Source: CAADGU01 sp964581605 (lineage in GTDB: Bacteria; Chloroflexota; Anaerolineae; Promineifilales; Promineifilaceae). Taken from it: 14,016 nt of DNA. Positions 1-7,310 of the stretch are shown in pieces. The DNA lies in contig CAZOPF010000130.1 in NCBI GenBank assembly GCA_964581605.1, forward strand, positions 1 to 14,016. Reading direction: 5' to 3'. The notes beneath the pieces are model-generated. The model ran no database searches. It saw only the letters and a list, made by a program, of their open reading frames with translations, and had not been told where the DNA came from. Numbering within the stretch: the stretch's first letter is position 1; the number at the start of each line of letters is the position of its first letter. A program made the position numbers and the translations under genes.

Positions 1-1
1 A

Positions 2-505
2 CTGCTAAGGTGGCCGCGCAAAGTGGAGGGTGGGGGTTGGTTGCCTGACGGCCGTCCCCTTTCCACCTGCCCCGGCTTCCCCTGGTCACGCCCCACCCTG
101 CCCGCCAAAAAGACCGTCTTCAATCTGGTGGCTGCTGACAACCAGTTTGAAAAGGCGTTTGCCGACTTCCTGGAAAAAGCCCCCGACGTTATCCGCTTTG
201 CCAAGCTGCCCGAACGCTTTGGCTTCACCATCGCCTACACCGATTCCGCCGCCAATCTGCGCTACTATGAACCGGACTTTGTGGCGGTAACAGCCGATGG
301 TGTTCACCACCTGATAGAAACCAAAGGGCGCGAAGACATAGACGTGCCGCACAAAGACCGTGCCGCCCGCCTCTGGTGTGAAAACGCCACCCTGCTCACC
401 GGCACAGAATGGCAATTCAAGAAAATCATGCAAAAAGAATTCGAGCAGCTCCACCCCGACGATTTTGAAGACCTAATTGCTTTGGAAGAAATTACGCTGT
501 TGTAA
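2..505 (+). CDS. Type III restriction enzyme R (Res) subunit, C-terminal fragment
   Basis: The reading frame is open from the left edge, so this is the 3' end of a larger gene. Type III Res proteins pair an SF2 helicase/translocase with a C-terminal nuclease and cleave unmodified DNA together with a Mod methyltransferase. Only the nuclease end is present. Counting from the GTG at 23, the PD-(D/E)XK-type core is visible as EPDF (Pro84, Asp85) followed by IETKG (Glu99, Lys101). Downstream, HKDRAARLWCENATLL and QKEFEQL are typical of the Res C-terminus. The helicase motifs and any mod gene would lie left of the window. An in-frame GTG at 23 could start a 160-residue protein, but family architecture makes a truncated view more likely. 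The gene converges on the NYN gene with a gap of about 35 bases. The call rests on recognised sequence style. Confidence 0.82.
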   Translation: MLRWPRKVEGGGWLPDGRPLSTCPGFPWSRPTLPAKKTVFNLVAADNQFEKAFADFLEKAPDVIRFAKLPERFGFTIAYTDSAANLRYYEPDFVAVTADGVHHLIETKGREDIDVPHKDRAARLWCENATLLTGTEWQFKKIMQKEFEQLHPDDFEDLIALEEITLL

Positions 506-510
506 GGTTT

Positions 511-530
511 TGGGAAACGGCCGTTTGCCA
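511..530. terminator. Near-perfect palindrome between convergent genes
   Basis: A 20-base palindrome with a single mismatch pair (arms TGGGAAACGG and CCGTTTGCCA) sits between the converging Res and NYN genes, and a short T-rich stretch follows it on the + strand. It could act as a weak bidirectional terminator. It is built around one copy of the ACGGCCGT octamer (517-524), the only intergenic copy counted in the window. There is essentially no loop, so function as a hairpin is uncertain. Confidence 0.35.
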
Positions 531-540
531 TTTCTGTACT

Positions 541-1185
541 TCACCATTTGGCGGGTTTTGTCAATGAACGGCCGTCCTTTAGGACAATTGGATCGGGGAA
601 TTGATGCGTCGTATAGGATTTCTTGCTAATTTGGAAAGAGGTATTCACTAATTGGGCTAATTCCTTGTTCTTACGTCCATAAGGAAAAGTGAAGCAAATC
701 TCTTTTTGGGGGAACAACTTTTGGGCAACTTTCACACCCGCTGCCAGATCAGTATCGCCTGTCACTAATACGGCCGTATCACACTTATTCGTCATGAGAA
801 TTTCCAGTAACCTGGCCGAAATTGCCACATCCGTCTCCTTCTCTTCGTGGCGAGTAATCATTTTCCCACAGTAATCACAACGGATAGTTTTCATTTTGAA
901 ACGGCCGAGTTCAACTTTAATGCCTTTAGATTCCAGGGCCGCAATATAAACAGAATGTCGCTGCGTAACATCCGGTTTTACTGCCTGCAAATGGGTAGCC
1001 AGTGCTGAAAAATAATAGATTTCTTCGAGATGTGCTGCTTTGCCAAATAAATAGAGATAAGCACGACACAATGAATCAATATCCAACCATTTTGTGTCCC
1101 TACCTCCCAATTTCAGGTCTACACTGGCTTGCTTAACAGAATGGTAAAGATTGAATCCATCAATAAGGAAAGTAACTCGTTTCAT
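541..1185 (-). CDS. NYN-domain (LabA/DUF88-like) putative RNase
   Basis: This is a 214-residue protein of the PIN-like NYN fold, a metal-dependent nuclease family thought to act on RNA. Acidic active-site candidates are visible: Asp9 with Asn12 in FLIDGFNLYH, Glu117/Asp119 in EEKETDVAIS, and Asp144/Asp146 in VTGDTDLAAGV. A CDYC pair (Cys103, Cys106) with His113 precedes the second acidic motif and may bind zinc. The ATG at 1185-1183 is chosen because the domain begins there; a longer frame back to a TTG at 1320 would translate through an intrinsic terminator and looks non-coding. No strong Shine-Dalgarno sequence is seen. The gene is clearly AT-richer than its neighbours, which hints at transfer. 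Lying next to a restriction enzyme it may be part of a defence region, but that is inference. Confidence 0.85.
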   Translation of the reverse strand: MKRVTFLIDGFNLYHSVKQASVDLKLGGRDTKWLDIDSLCRAYLYLFGKAAHLEEIYYFSALATHLQAVKPDVTQRHSVYIAALESKGIKVELGRFKMKTIRCDYCGKMITRHEEKETDVAISARLLEILMTNKCDTAVLVTGDTDLAAGVKVAQKLFPQKEICFTFPYGRKNKELAQLVNTSFQISKKSYTTHQFPDPIVLKDGRSLTKPAKW

Positions 1186-1214
1186 GAGGCTCACAATAAT
1201 AGCACTGAACTGGC

Positions 1215-1247
1215 AAAAAAAACCCCCAGATCGTAACCTGGGGGGGG
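1215..1247 (-). terminator. Intrinsic terminator in the leader of the NYN gene
   Basis: Read on the minus strand, a 7-bp stem (CCCCCAG at 1223-1229 pairing with CTGGGGG at 1238-1244) with an 8-base loop is followed directly by eight U residues (A8 at 1215-1222 on the + strand). This is a textbook rho-independent terminator for minus-strand transcription. The U-tract ends only about 30 bases before the NYN start codon. It either ends an upstream minus-strand transcript or attenuates the NYN gene itself. A TATTAT box 12 bases before the ATG could drive a nearly leaderless NYN transcript from within the gap. Confidence 0.7.
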
Positions 1248-1549
1248 CCAAAGACCAATAAAGGTCGTTTGGGGATGATTCACTTTTAGTGTAAGCATTT
1301 GTGAAATCCTTGTCAAACAAATTGACTTAAAAAATTCTGCACACTGTTAAATTTTTACTTTTTGCTAACCAGACTGCAAACAGGATAAGGAAATATCTGG
1401 GGTAAAGCATCAATGGCAACTGGCTGCCCGACACTGGCAAAAAAACATTAGCCAATTCACTGCCCGTTGGTCGGTACAGGGAGCATTATTGATTTGTGTA
1501 TACTACTTCTGGTTTAATGAAATGGATTATACCCAACCGGGTAACAAGC

Positions 1550-1627
1550 GGCAGGTGGCAGGTGGCAAGTAGCAGGTGATAAGTGATTGCTCTTTACCAG
1601 CCAACAACAACCAGCCACCAGCTGCCC
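1550..1627. repeat. Degenerate tandem words forming an imperfect inverted repeat
   Basis: The left arm (1550-1580) is a run of GGCAGGT/GGCAAGT/AGCAGGT-type words. The right arm (1596-1627) is built of CCAGCC/CCACC/CTGCC words that are partly complementary to it. The arms could fold into an imperfect hairpin directly upstream of the chosen ATG at 1642. A GTG at 1576 lies inside the left arm, which argues against it as the start. The architecture matches other gap repeats in this window. Confidence 0.45.
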
Positions 1628-1641
1628 ACCCTGAACAACTC

Positions 1642-3636
1642 ATGGGCAACCAATTTGACTGGCAGGTAGACGAAGACGGCACTGAACCGTCTGACTGGAA
1701 CGTAACAGAGCGGCCTCACGACCGTAACCCCCGTTTCTGGCTGTTCATGGCCCTGCTGATCCTGACCCTCATCATCGGTAGTTGGGGCATGGGACGCTGG
1801 CAACTGCGCCGTGCCCAGGAGCAACTGCGCCAGCAGGTACAGGCCGTGCTGGATTTGGAACAAACGGCCGTGCGCAATGGTGATGGTGACCTCTTCTTCG
1901 CCCTGCAAACGCCAGACGACGCCTGGGTTACTGCTCAACTAAATCCTTATAATCTGGCACGCTCCCACGCTAACCGGCGGGTAACTGAAGTCGAGGCGGT
2001 TGGCGAGATACTCTGGGCCAACATCACCTGGACGGAAGGAGCAGAGGAGCAAGGGGGCGGAGGGGCAGAGGAAATATCTTGCTCCTCTTCTCCTCCGCTC
2101 CTCCGCTCCTCCGCCTCTTGTCCCGCTTACCAGCAGATCGCCTTTTTCCGGCCGGCCAACGGCCGTCTGCTGCACACCGCCACCGACCCTACTTACTGGG
2201 GGCGCAACTTTGGCCTGGAAACCGGATGGGGGCGGCTGGATTACATGGAAGTGGACGAGCCGTGGGCTGAAGAAATGGCAGCTTTCACCGGAGAGGTGAT
2301 TGCGGAAACATGCGCCACCGGTTGCCGGGCAGGTGTTTTGCCGCTGACGTTGGCCATAACCCCGGATTGGCCGGACACGGCCGTGCCCGACCGCCTGCAC
2401 ATCCCCTCCCCCCGCCTGCTGGCGCTGGATGCTGCGGGGCAGCCGGCCGACCTGTTCTGGAATGAACTGCGCCGCCGTCTGCAAAACCATTTGCAACCCA
2501 CCACCATCCGCTTTGCCGTGCCGCCAGAACTGGAGCAGATCGCCGATTATGAAGCGGCCGCCCAGGCGTTTATGGCCGCCAATCCCCACATCCGCGTGGA
2601 AATTGTGCCCCTGACCGACCCATCACCCGCCGACCTGCTGGCCTATGATGGCGCGGCCTTCCCGGTGACCGAGGCAATGTTGGCTTCTGGTCAGATCGCA
2701 GACCTGACCGATTACATCTACAGCGACCCGGACTTTGCCCCGGCCGATTTTTATGAGCAAATCTGGCAAGGTGGGGAGTGGCACGGCCGTACCTGGTTCC
2801 TACCCTACGCCGCCGAAATGCCCGTTCTCTTTTATGACAAAGCCGCCTACCAATATGCGCAATACCCCGAACCCTCACTGCGCTGGACGTGGACAGAACT
2901 GCTGCGGGATATGGTCATTACCGCCCGGCCTTACGTGGCCGACCGCCCATCCTGGGGCTTTTTAGACCCCGGCCATGATGCTCTCTTCTCTTTTGCCTAC
3001 AGTTGGGAGAATGATTGCCGCGAACTGGTGGCCATTCGTTGTGAACAGCCGTTGACGGAGACGGCCGTCACCGCCGCCTTCGTCTGGTATGCGGGCATGG
3101 TTGGCGAACCGGGACAGATGCCCAACCTGGTCGAAATCCCTGCGCATGAACGAGAAAATTTGCTGATCAACTGGCAATCAGCAAACCGCCACGCCGTCAT
3201 TTGGGTGGATTCACCGCGCCGCTATGAATTCCAACTGCTGCTGGCCCCTCTGGGCGTCACGCTCTTCCCCGGATCCAACCAGTTTGATGGCGTGACGCCA
3301 CTGCATGTTTCCGGTCACTTCATCAGCCAACAGGCAGAAAACCCCCGTGCGGTGTGGGAATGGCTGCGCTTCCTCAGCTTTTGGCCGCCACGTGCGCAGT
3401 TTCGGCTGATTCCAGCACGGCCGTCGGTGGCCGAAAGCAGCCAATTCTGGCAAACCCTTCCCCGCGAACTGGGCAACCCCATGCGCATCGCCTTCCCCTT
3501 TGCCCGCCCCATCAAACTGGCCGAACAGCGTTACTTCACAGAGGAACAGATGACGGCCGTATTGTCTGGCGCAACTACCCCGGAACAAGCCGCACACATC
3601 ATTCCTGCGTTACCCTGGTTTGGGATGATAAGGTGA
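1642..3636 (+). CDS. Membrane-anchored extracellular substrate-binding-like protein
   Basis: This 664-residue protein has a short acidic cytoplasmic head, one membrane helix at about residues 32-50 (FWLFMALLILTLIIGSW), a short helical stretch (53-72), a middle domain of unknown type, and from about residue 285 a domain resembling family 1 ABC solute-binding proteins. The cues are the opening TTIRFAVPPELEQIADYEAA, then ANPHIRVEI, then the GRTWFLPYAAEMPVLFYDKA segment. No lipobox cysteine is seen, so it is likely held by an uncleaved signal anchor rather than lipid. No permease or ATPase for uptake lies beside it, so transport is unproven; ligand sensing is an alternative. The start at 1642 is preferred because the 22 codons before it come from a repeat. 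Residues 132-161 are a low-complexity in-frame insert. A sortase gene follows 63 bases downstream. Confidence 0.75.
   Translation: MGNQFDWQVDEDGTEPSDWNVTERPHDRNPRFWLFMALLILTLIIGSWGMGRWQLRRAQEQLRQQVQAVLDLEQTAVRNGDGDLFFALQTPDDAWVTAQLNPYNLARSHANRRVTEVEAVGEILWANITWTEGAEEQGGGGAEEISCSSSPPLLRSSASCPAYQQIAFFRPANGRLLHTATDPTYWGRNFGLETGWGRLDYMEVDEPWAEEMAAFTGEVIAETCATGCRAGVLPLTLAITPDWPDTAVPDRLHIPSPRLLALDAAGQPADLFWNELRRRLQNHLQPTTIRFAVPPELEQIADYEAAAQAFMAANPHIRVEIVPLTDPSPADLLAYDGAAFPVTEAMLASGQIADLTDYIYSDPDFAPADFYEQIWQGGEWHGRTWFLPYAAEMPVLFYDKAAYQYAQYPEPSLRWTWTELLRDMVITARPYVADRPSWGFLDPGHDALFSFAYSWENDCRELVAIRCEQPLTETAVTAAFVWYAGMVGEPGQMPNLVEIPAHERENLLINWQSANRHAVIWVDSPRRYEFQLLLAPLGVTLFPGSNQFDGVTPLHVSGHFISQQAENPRAVWEWLRFLSFWPPRAQFRLIPARPSVAESSQFWQTLPRELGNPMRIAFPFARPIKLAEQRYFTEEQMTAVLSGATTPEQAAHIIPALPWFGMIR
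2041..2120. repeat. In-frame purine/pyrimidine inverted repeat inside the substrate-binding-like gene
   Basis: A purine-rich arm (2041-2072, words such as GCAGAGGAGC and GGGGCGGAGG) faces a pyrimidine-rich arm (2078-2120, repeated CTCCTCCG words). The two are roughly complementary and could form an imperfect hairpin. It encodes the low-complexity stretch EEQGGGGAEEISCSSSPPLLRSS, which does not look like part of a folded domain, while coding on both sides is normal. It has the same architecture as the repeats in gaps of this window, which suggests an inserted or expanded element that kept the frame. Confidence 0.55.
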
Positions 3637-3663
3637 TGGGGTTCCACATTCGTCCTATTCAAC

Positions 3664-3692
3664 TTTACATATTGTTGAAAGCGCATTATCAT
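3664..3692 (+). promoter_or_regulatory. Candidate sigma-70-like promoter for the sortase gene
   Basis: TTTACA (3664-3669) and TATCAT (3687-3692) are spaced by 17 bases in an AT-rich 63-base gap. Transcription would begin close to the ATG at 3700, giving an almost leaderless mRNA. That fits the lack of a properly spaced ribosome-binding site: the only purine run, GAGGG, abuts the ATG. The prediction is by eye and read-through from the upstream gene is also possible. Confidence 0.35.
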
Positions 3693-3699
3693 TGAGGGC

Positions 3700-4641
3700 A
3701 TGGTACGAAACGGCAAACAGCCCATCGAAGAGCTATCGGTACAGGAGCTAGAGCATTTACTCTATCGCAAAAAACGGACGGAGCGCCGCTTGCGGCTGCG
3801 GCGGCTGCGCGAAATGGGGCGGGTGGTGGATGTGGCCCATCTACCCGCGCCCGACCAGCAGGGTACGGCCGTGCCGCTTCCCTTTTTTGCTCCTGCTGCC
3901 CCCCCCTCGCCACCCGGTCTGGCCCGCCGTATCGCCAATAAAGGGCTGCTGCTGGTGGAGATTACGGCCGTGGTTGGCCTGCTCTTCATCCTCTTTAATT
4001 TATGGTCTACCCAACGCCAACTCAACCAGGAGTTGACGGCCGTGCAGCAGGTAGAAGCGGCCGGGCTGGCCCTGCCTACGGCCGCCCCCACGCCTGTCAT
4101 TGATCTGGTGGTGCTGCCCACCGGCCACCGCTACGTCGAGGGCCAATCTCCCGAACCGGTAGAATCCGGCGACATCCCCGCCCACCTGCTGCCCGTTATG
4201 CAGGCATACCAGCCGCCCCCCCTGCCCACCCCCGGCCCCGAGCAAGCCCGCGTGATTCAGATTCCGGCCATCGGCGTTAACCACCCCGTCGTGGAGGGAG
4301 CATATGATTGGGAGCAACTGAAGCGCGGCGTGGCCCATCATGTTGGCTCCGCGCAGCCGGGGCAGGTGGGCAACATGGTGCTGGCCGCCCACAACGATGT
4401 GTACGGTGCGATTTTCCAACACCTGGATCAGCTTTCCCCCGGCGACGAATTTGTGGTGCAAACCAACCAGCGCGCCTACACCTATGTCGTTACCAAAATC
4501 GAAATTGTGGAGCCAACTGACGTGGATGTGCTGGCCGCCACCAACCATGCCAGCGCCACCCTCATCTCCTGTTACCCCTACCGCATCAACACCCACCGCA
4601 TCGTCGTCTTTGCCGATCTGGTGACGGATACCAGTGGGTAG
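3700..4641 (+). CDS. Sortase family transpeptidase
   Basis: This 313-residue membrane-bound cysteine transpeptidase would attach proteins to the cell surface. The N-terminus (1-80) is basic, with an Arg/Leu-rich helix and a proline-rich stretch. One membrane helix spans about 82-101, followed by a Pro/Thr linker to about residue 180 and then the sortase barrel. The catalytic triad can be read: His231 in VLAAHND, Cys291 in TLISCYPY and Arg300 in NTHRIVV. The long cytoplasmic head and class D/E-like TLxxC context make a pilin-polymerising class B/C sortase less likely, but subclass is uncertain. No LPXTG-type substrate with a membrane tail is encoded in the window, so its target is unknown. A terminator-like structure follows the gene. 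Confidence 0.88.
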   Translation: MVRNGKQPIEELSVQELEHLLYRKKRTERRLRLRRLREMGRVVDVAHLPAPDQQGTAVPLPFFAPAAPPSPPGLARRIANKGLLLVEITAVVGLLFILFNLWSTQRQLNQELTAVQQVEAAGLALPTAAPTPVIDLVVLPTGHRYVEGQSPEPVESGDIPAHLLPVMQAYQPPPLPTPGPEQARVIQIPAIGVNHPVVEGAYDWEQLKRGVAHHVGSAQPGQVGNMVLAAHNDVYGAIFQHLDQLSPGDEFVVQTNQRAYTYVVTKIEIVEPTDVDVLAATNHASATLISCYPYRINTHRIVVFADLVTDTSG

Positions 4642-4697
4642 TTTCGTTATCCATAATCGGTTTACGGCGGCAGATAAATCTGCACCAACAAGAGGCA

Positions 4698-4759
4698 AAG
4701 CCAACCTGCGTCGGCTTGAAGTGGCTGGAAACAGTCGGCGCAGGCCGACCTGGCTTTTT
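4698..4759 (+). terminator. Probable terminator after the sortase gene
   Basis: Outer arms AAGCCA (4698-4703) and TGGCTT (4751-4756) and inner arms CCTGCG (4705-4710) and CGCAGG (4739-4744) can pair in a nested fold, with a bulged GTCGGC/GCCGAC alternative. A short T run follows (TTTTTG ending near 4759). The fold is imperfect, so efficiency is uncertain. Confidence 0.5.
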
Positions 4760-4856
4760 GTTGCCGCGATTTTAATGGCCGGACGTCCATTTGCTGTAGT
4801 TTGCGCCAACTAATCCCCGCCGATAGAATCCGCCCAATTTGCAGTTAGCCCGTTAT

Positions 4857-4930
4857 CCGCCATCCGTAAACCGTTATTGCTAATCGGATCACGAATGGCG
4901 GGTTACGGATTATGAATCACGGATTACGGA
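4857..4930. repeat. Degenerate TTACGGAT-word repeats with inverted partners
   Basis: CCGCCAT (4857-4863) faces ATGGCGG (4895-4901), and ATCCGTAA (4862-4869) has reverse complements at 4903-4910 and, less one base, at 4924-4930. The segment is made of related words (CCGTAA, GGATCACG, GTTACGGAT, ATCACGGATTACGG) ending four bases before the plsX start codon. The rest of the 4642-4933 gap shows only the terminator near 4698-4759. No clear promoter or Shine-Dalgarno site for plsX could be fixed. Confidence 0.45.
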
Positions 4931-4933
4931 CAT

Positions 4934-5929
4934 ATGCGCATAGTTGTAGACGCCATGGGTAGTGATAACCGGCCAGAACCGGATGTGGCCGGGGCAGTAT
5001 GGGCAGCCCGCGCATTTGGCGAAACGATTATCCTGGTGGGCGATCAGGCGCTTATTGAGGCGGAATTGGCAAAACAGGATACCGCCAATTTATCCATTGA
5101 AGTATGCCATGCGGCGACGGCCGTGCCCATGGACGCCAAACCCGCCGAAGCCGTCAAAGGAATGCCCGGCTCCTCCCTGCACGTAGGGCTGGGGCTAGTG
5201 CGTGATGGCGCGGCGGACGCTTTTGTTACTGCCGGGAATACGGGCGCGGTCATGGCCATTGCCACTTTGCGCGGCGTGGGGCTGGGGCGCATACCGGGCG
5301 TTAAACGGCCGGGGCTGGGCGTGGTCTTTCCCATCAAGGAACGGCCGTTTCTCATTGACAGCGGCGCCAATGCCGATTGCAAAGCAGAGTTCCTGCTGCA
5401 ATTTGGCGTCATGGGCAGCATCTACATGGCGCGGGTGCATGGCGTGGACAATCCGCGCGTCGGCCTCATCGCCAATGGTGAGGAAGAGGGCAAAGGCACG
5501 GAGTTAGTGAAAGAGGCCGGGGCACTGCTCAAATCCAGTGGCCTGAACTACGTGGGCAACATTGAACCCAAAGAGTTTATGAATGGTGCGGCCGATGTGG
5601 CCGTGACCGACGGTTTTTCTGGCAATCTGATCATGAAAACATCGGAAGCGATTGCTAAATATATGTCGGACGCCATCCGCGAGCAGCTGATGGCCGGGCC
5701 GCGCACCCTGTTGGGGGGGCTGTTGGCCCGGCCGGCCTTTGCCCGTGTGCGGCGGCAGCTAGACCCGGAAGAGGTGGGGGGGGCGCCACTACTGGGGGTG
5801 CAAGGGGTTGTGATTATCGGTCACGGCCGTTCCGGCGCCCTCGCTATCAAACATGCCGTCGGCCAGGCGCGGCTGGTGGTGCAGAGTGGGGTGGTGACGG
5901 AGATGGGGAAAGTGTTTAGTGAACAGTAA
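4934..5929 (+). CDS. plsX: Phosphate acyltransferase PlsX
   Basis: PlsX converts acyl-ACP and phosphate to acyl-phosphate, the acyl donor for PlsY in the first step of phospholipid synthesis; it is a peripheral membrane enzyme. At 331 residues it has the usual length. Family signatures run end to end: RIVVDAMGSDNRPEPDVAGA at the N-terminus, TAVPMDAKPAEAVKG, DAFVTAGNTGAVMA, FLIDSGANADCK, RVGLIANGEEEGKGTEL, then ADVAVTDGFSGNLIMKTSEA and the C-terminal GVVIIGHGRSGALAIKHAV. The ATG at 4934 sets the canonical N-terminus. fabF follows after 74 bases with a hairpin between them. fabH, which often follows plsX, is missing here, so the rest of the fatty-acid set must be elsewhere. Identity is secure. 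Confidence 0.97.
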   Translation: MRIVVDAMGSDNRPEPDVAGAVWAARAFGETIILVGDQALIEAELAKQDTANLSIEVCHAATAVPMDAKPAEAVKGMPGSSLHVGLGLVRDGAADAFVTAGNTGAVMAIATLRGVGLGRIPGVKRPGLGVVFPIKERPFLIDSGANADCKAEFLLQFGVMGSIYMARVHGVDNPRVGLIANGEEEGKGTELVKEAGALLKSSGLNYVGNIEPKEFMNGAADVAVTDGFSGNLIMKTSEAIAKYMSDAIREQLMAGPRTLLGGLLARPAFARVRRQLDPEEVGGAPLLGVQGVVIIGHGRSGALAIKHAVGQARLVVQSGVVTEMGKVFSEQ

Positions 5930-5984
5930 ACAGTAAACAGTAAACACTCCTGACTGTTCACTCTTAACTGTTCACTGTTTACTG
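5924..5984. repeat. CAGTAAA-word repeat forming a hairpin between plsX and fabF
   Basis: Three tandem CAGTAAA words (5924-5946) overlap the plsX stop codon. They pair with a downstream arm (5965-5984, ACTGTTCACTGTTTACTG) to give a stem of about 18 bp with one mismatch and a loop of about 20 bases. There is no T-tract, so it looks more like an mRNA-processing or stabilising hairpin, or a repeat element, than a terminator. The fabF ribosome-binding site (AAGGA at 5991-5995) lies just beyond it. Confidence 0.7.
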
Positions 5985-6003
5985 GAGATCAAGGACTCGG
6001 AAA

Positions 6004-7290
6004 ATGGAGATCAACTATTACGACGCCAAAGGGCGGCCACGCATAGTGGTGACGGGGATGGGGGCGATCACGCCGCTGGGCCATTCGGTGGCAGAAACAT
6101 GGGAAGGATTGGTTCACGGCCGTTCCGGGATTGGGCCCATTACCCAGTTCGACGCTTCCCCTTACCCCTGGAAGTTGGCCGGGGAAGTGAAGGATTTTGA
6201 CCCCAAACTGTATGTAGATTTCAAAGAAGCGCGGCGCATGTCCCGCGTGTCACAATTGACAGTGGCGGCGGCACAGCAGGCCATCGCCGATGCCGGCCTG
6301 CCCGATGGCAAAGTGCCTGACCCGGAGCGGGGCGGCACAGCCATTGGCGTGGGCGTGGGAGGCATTGATGTGGCCTTTGACCAGTGGGAAGTGTTAAAGG
6401 CGAAGGGCTATACTCGTGTCAATCCCTTCGCCATGACCGGTTTCCTGCCCAATATGCCCTCCTATCACGTCAGCCTGCTGGCCCAAACACAGGGGCCAAT
6501 TGCCACGGTGAACGCGGCCTGCGCCACCGGCACCCAGGCGATTGGTGAGGCGATGGAGTTTATCCGCAGCGGCCGGGCCGATGTGGTGGTGTGTGGCGGT
6601 GCAGAAGGGTTGATTATTGAAGCAGCCATCGTTGGTTTTGGGCGGATGCAGGCGTTGTCTACGGCATTTAATGAGATACCGGAAAGGGCGTCACGGCCGT
6701 TTGACAAAGACCGGGATGGTTTCATCCTCAGCGAGGGGGCGGCCGTGCTGGTCGTTGAACGGCTGGATCACGCCCTGGCTCGCCGCGCTCCCCGTATTTA
6801 CGCCGAACTGCTCGGCCACGCTTCCTCTTCCGATGCTTTCCACGTGGCCGCCCAAGACCCGGATGCGGCCGGCGCGGTGCGGGCCATGAAGTGGTCCATC
6901 GCCGACGGTGGACTGACGCCCAAAGATGTGGACTACATCAACGCCCACGGCACCGGCACCCCCATGAACGACAGCACCGAAACCTATGCCATCAAACGGC
7001 TCTTTGGCGAACGCGCCTATGAAATCCCCGTCAGCAGCAACAAGTCTGTGTTGGGTCATCTGATGGGCGGCGCGGGGGCCATTGAAGCGATCATGAGCAT
7101 TTGTACGTTGCACCAAAACCTCATTCCCCCCACCTGGAACTATGAAACGCCAGACCCGGAATGTGACCTGGACTACGTGCCCAATGAGCCACGTCCGGCC
7201 CAAGTCAATATAGCTCTCTCCAACTCGTTTGGCCTGGGTGGGCAAAATGCCTGCCTGGTCATGGGAAAGTATGCTGACCAGCATGATTGA
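6004..7290 (+). CDS. fabF: Beta-ketoacyl-ACP synthase II (FabF, KAS II)
   Basis: This cytoplasmic condensing enzyme elongates fatty acids by decarboxylative condensation of malonyl-ACP with acyl-ACP. The 428-residue protein shows the Cys-His-His triad: Cys173 in VNAACATGTQA, His315 in YINAHGTGTPMND and His352 in SNKSVLGHLMGGAG, with the conserved Lys347. Other hallmarks are RIVVTGMGAITPLG at the N-terminus, RPFDKDRDGFILSEGAA, and SNSFGLGGQNACLV near the C-terminus. The ATG at 6004 has AAGGA eight bases upstream and gives a short extra head before the usual VVTGMG start. It is likely co-transcribed with plsX. It is followed at 20 bases by the convergent dsbB-like gene, with no clear terminator between them. 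Assignment as FabF rather than FabB follows length and motif style. Confidence 0.96.
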   Translation: MEINYYDAKGRPRIVVTGMGAITPLGHSVAETWEGLVHGRSGIGPITQFDASPYPWKLAGEVKDFDPKLYVDFKEARRMSRVSQLTVAAAQQAIADAGLPDGKVPDPERGGTAIGVGVGGIDVAFDQWEVLKAKGYTRVNPFAMTGFLPNMPSYHVSLLAQTQGPIATVNAACATGTQAIGEAMEFIRSGRADVVVCGGAEGLIIEAAIVGFGRMQALSTAFNEIPERASRPFDKDRDGFILSEGAAVLVVERLDHALARRAPRIYAELLGHASSSDAFHVAAQDPDAAGAVRAMKWSIADGGLTPKDVDYINAHGTGTPMNDSTETYAIKRLFGERAYEIPVSSNKSVLGHLMGGAGAIEAIMSICTLHQNLIPPTWNYETPDPECDLDYVPNEPRPAQVNIALSNSFGLGGQNACLVMGKYADQHD

Positions 7291-7310
7291 ATAGCCTATC
7301 GGAAGTTTAA

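Larger units (their letters stand above)
1186..1641. other. AT-rich intergenic region between divergent NYN and substrate-binding-like genes
   Basis: These 456 bases hold no gene I can support. They contain the minus-strand terminator near 1215-1247 and the hairpin-forming degenerate repeat near 1550-1627. Between these, a plus-strand frame is open from 1369 to about 1569 and encodes a tryptophan-rich peptide (around HWQKNISQFTARWSVQ), but it lacks an ATG, GTG or TTG at its head and matches no family I recognise. It could be a gene remnant. A 13-base word ACTGGCAAAAAAA occurs twice, near 1209 and 1432. The promoters for both flanking genes must lie here, but I could not fix them. Confidence 0.5.

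Noticed and set aside
1186..1320. A longer NYN protein starting at TTG 1320
   Set aside because: The extra 45 codons would be translated through an intrinsic terminator and show no domain; the ATG at 1185 starts exactly at the NYN motif.
1369..1569. A tryptophan-rich open frame upstream of the substrate-binding-like gene
   Set aside because: It has no ATG, GTG or TTG start at its head, runs into a repeat at its end and matches no family I know. At best it is a gene remnant.
1576..1641. GTG start for the substrate-binding-like gene at 1576
   Set aside because: It lies in the degenerate repeat and adds a low-complexity head; the ATG at 1642 opens a normal protein.
4000..4809. A 269-residue antisense frame over the sortase gene
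   Set aside because: It mirrors GC-rich sortase coding with its recognisable catalytic residues; the antisense product has no family features. The same reasoning removes the antisense frames over the substrate-binding-like, fabF and PKD genes.
5924..5984. The plsX-fabF hairpin as a rho-independent terminator
   Set aside because: There is no T-tract after the stem, and fabF with its ribosome-binding site follows at once, so co-transcription is more likely.
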